A stretch of 7,915 bases of DNA from Planctomycetaceae bacterium (lineage in GTDB: Bacteria > Planctomycetota > Planctomycetia > Pirellulales > Thermoguttaceae). The notes below the pieces were generated by a model. It saw only the letters and a program-made list of their open reading frames with translations. It had not been told where the DNA came from and searched no databases. Position 1 is the first letter of the stretch, and each line of letters begins with the position of its first letter. Shown here in pieces: positions 7,780-7,915 of this stretch. The stretch is from NCBI GenBank assembly GCA_031283825.1, contig JAITAZ010000159.1:1-7915 (forward strand), read 5' to 3'. Position numbers and translations under genes: made by a program.

Positions 7780-7834
7780 AAAGTCCCCCGAATTACTAAC
7801 TCATGTTACGCACTTGCTGCGAGTTTTATTTTTT

Positions 7835-7881
7835 GGGGGGACGTTGGGGACAAAGGGGACGTTGGGGACACTGGGGACGTT
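7835..7881 (+). repeat. GGGGACNNN tandem array, five units
   Basis: Five in-phase 9-bp units begin at 7837, 7846, 7855, 7864 and 7873. Each starts GGGGAC, followed by GTT, AAA or ACT variants of the last three bases. The first is preceded by two more G. Five G-runs of four or more within 47 bp on one strand fit a G-quadruplex-forming sequence. From memory, similar GGGGAC/GTCCCC strings occur near REP-associated transposase genes in other bacteria; no such gene is visible in the 34 bp left before the window ends. Confidence 0.85.
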
Positions 7882-7915
7882 TTTGTTTGAAATCTGGGGT
7901 TGATGACTCAGGAGA

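Noticed and set aside
7882..7915. Start of another gene at the right edge (ATG near 7903)
   Set aside because: Too little sequence and no well-placed ribosome binding site; cannot be supported.

Overview
The window is AT-rich bacterial DNA carrying three complete protein genes and an unusual amount of structured, repeat-filled intergenic DNA. The best guess for the source is a low-GC member of the Planctomycetota, possibly a host- or gut-associated lineage. This rests on gene 1, which joins an N-terminal 'PL-x-PDG-x-VD' block after a membrane anchor to a C-terminal pseudopilin-like segment with an exact H-x9-DG motif. From memory, that combination is typical of planctomycete proteins. It also rests on gene 2, a large membrane protein with many TPR-like repeats. 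No database search was possible, so this assignment is an inference.

Layout. 1-262: non-coding, holding one copy of an extragenic repeat (178-220). 263-1987 (+): membrane-anchored protein with an H-x9-DG C-terminus. 1980-2021: a likely intrinsic terminator that overlaps the stop codons of both convergent genes. 2000-4888 (-): 962-residue membrane/TPR protein. 4889-5511: a 623-bp gene-free stretch with a candidate promoter for gene 2, a 22-bp direct repeat, and a module of about 270 bp (5209-5480) built from inverted and tandem short repeats. 5512-7494 (-): sodium/solute symporter of the SGLT type with its own good promoter at 7575-7603. 7604-7915: a second copy of the extragenic repeat in opposite orientation, a run of small hairpins, and a 9-bp-period GGGGAC array that ends near the window edge.

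The three genes do not form an obvious pathway or operon. Genes 1 and 2 converge with only 12 bp between their stop codons. Gene 3 lies on the same strand as gene 2 but is separated from it by the repeat-rich gap. Only the symporter has a confident general function: Na+-coupled uptake of a sugar or similar small solute. The two other genes are envelope-associated proteins of unknown role.

Two starts were moved from the longest open frame: gene 2 to ATG at 4888 and gene 3 to ATG at 7494, each on the basis of a well-spaced Shine-Dalgarno sequence. I see no CRISPR array, tRNA, rRNA, transposase gene or defence system. The least explained material is the intergenic repeat DNA.
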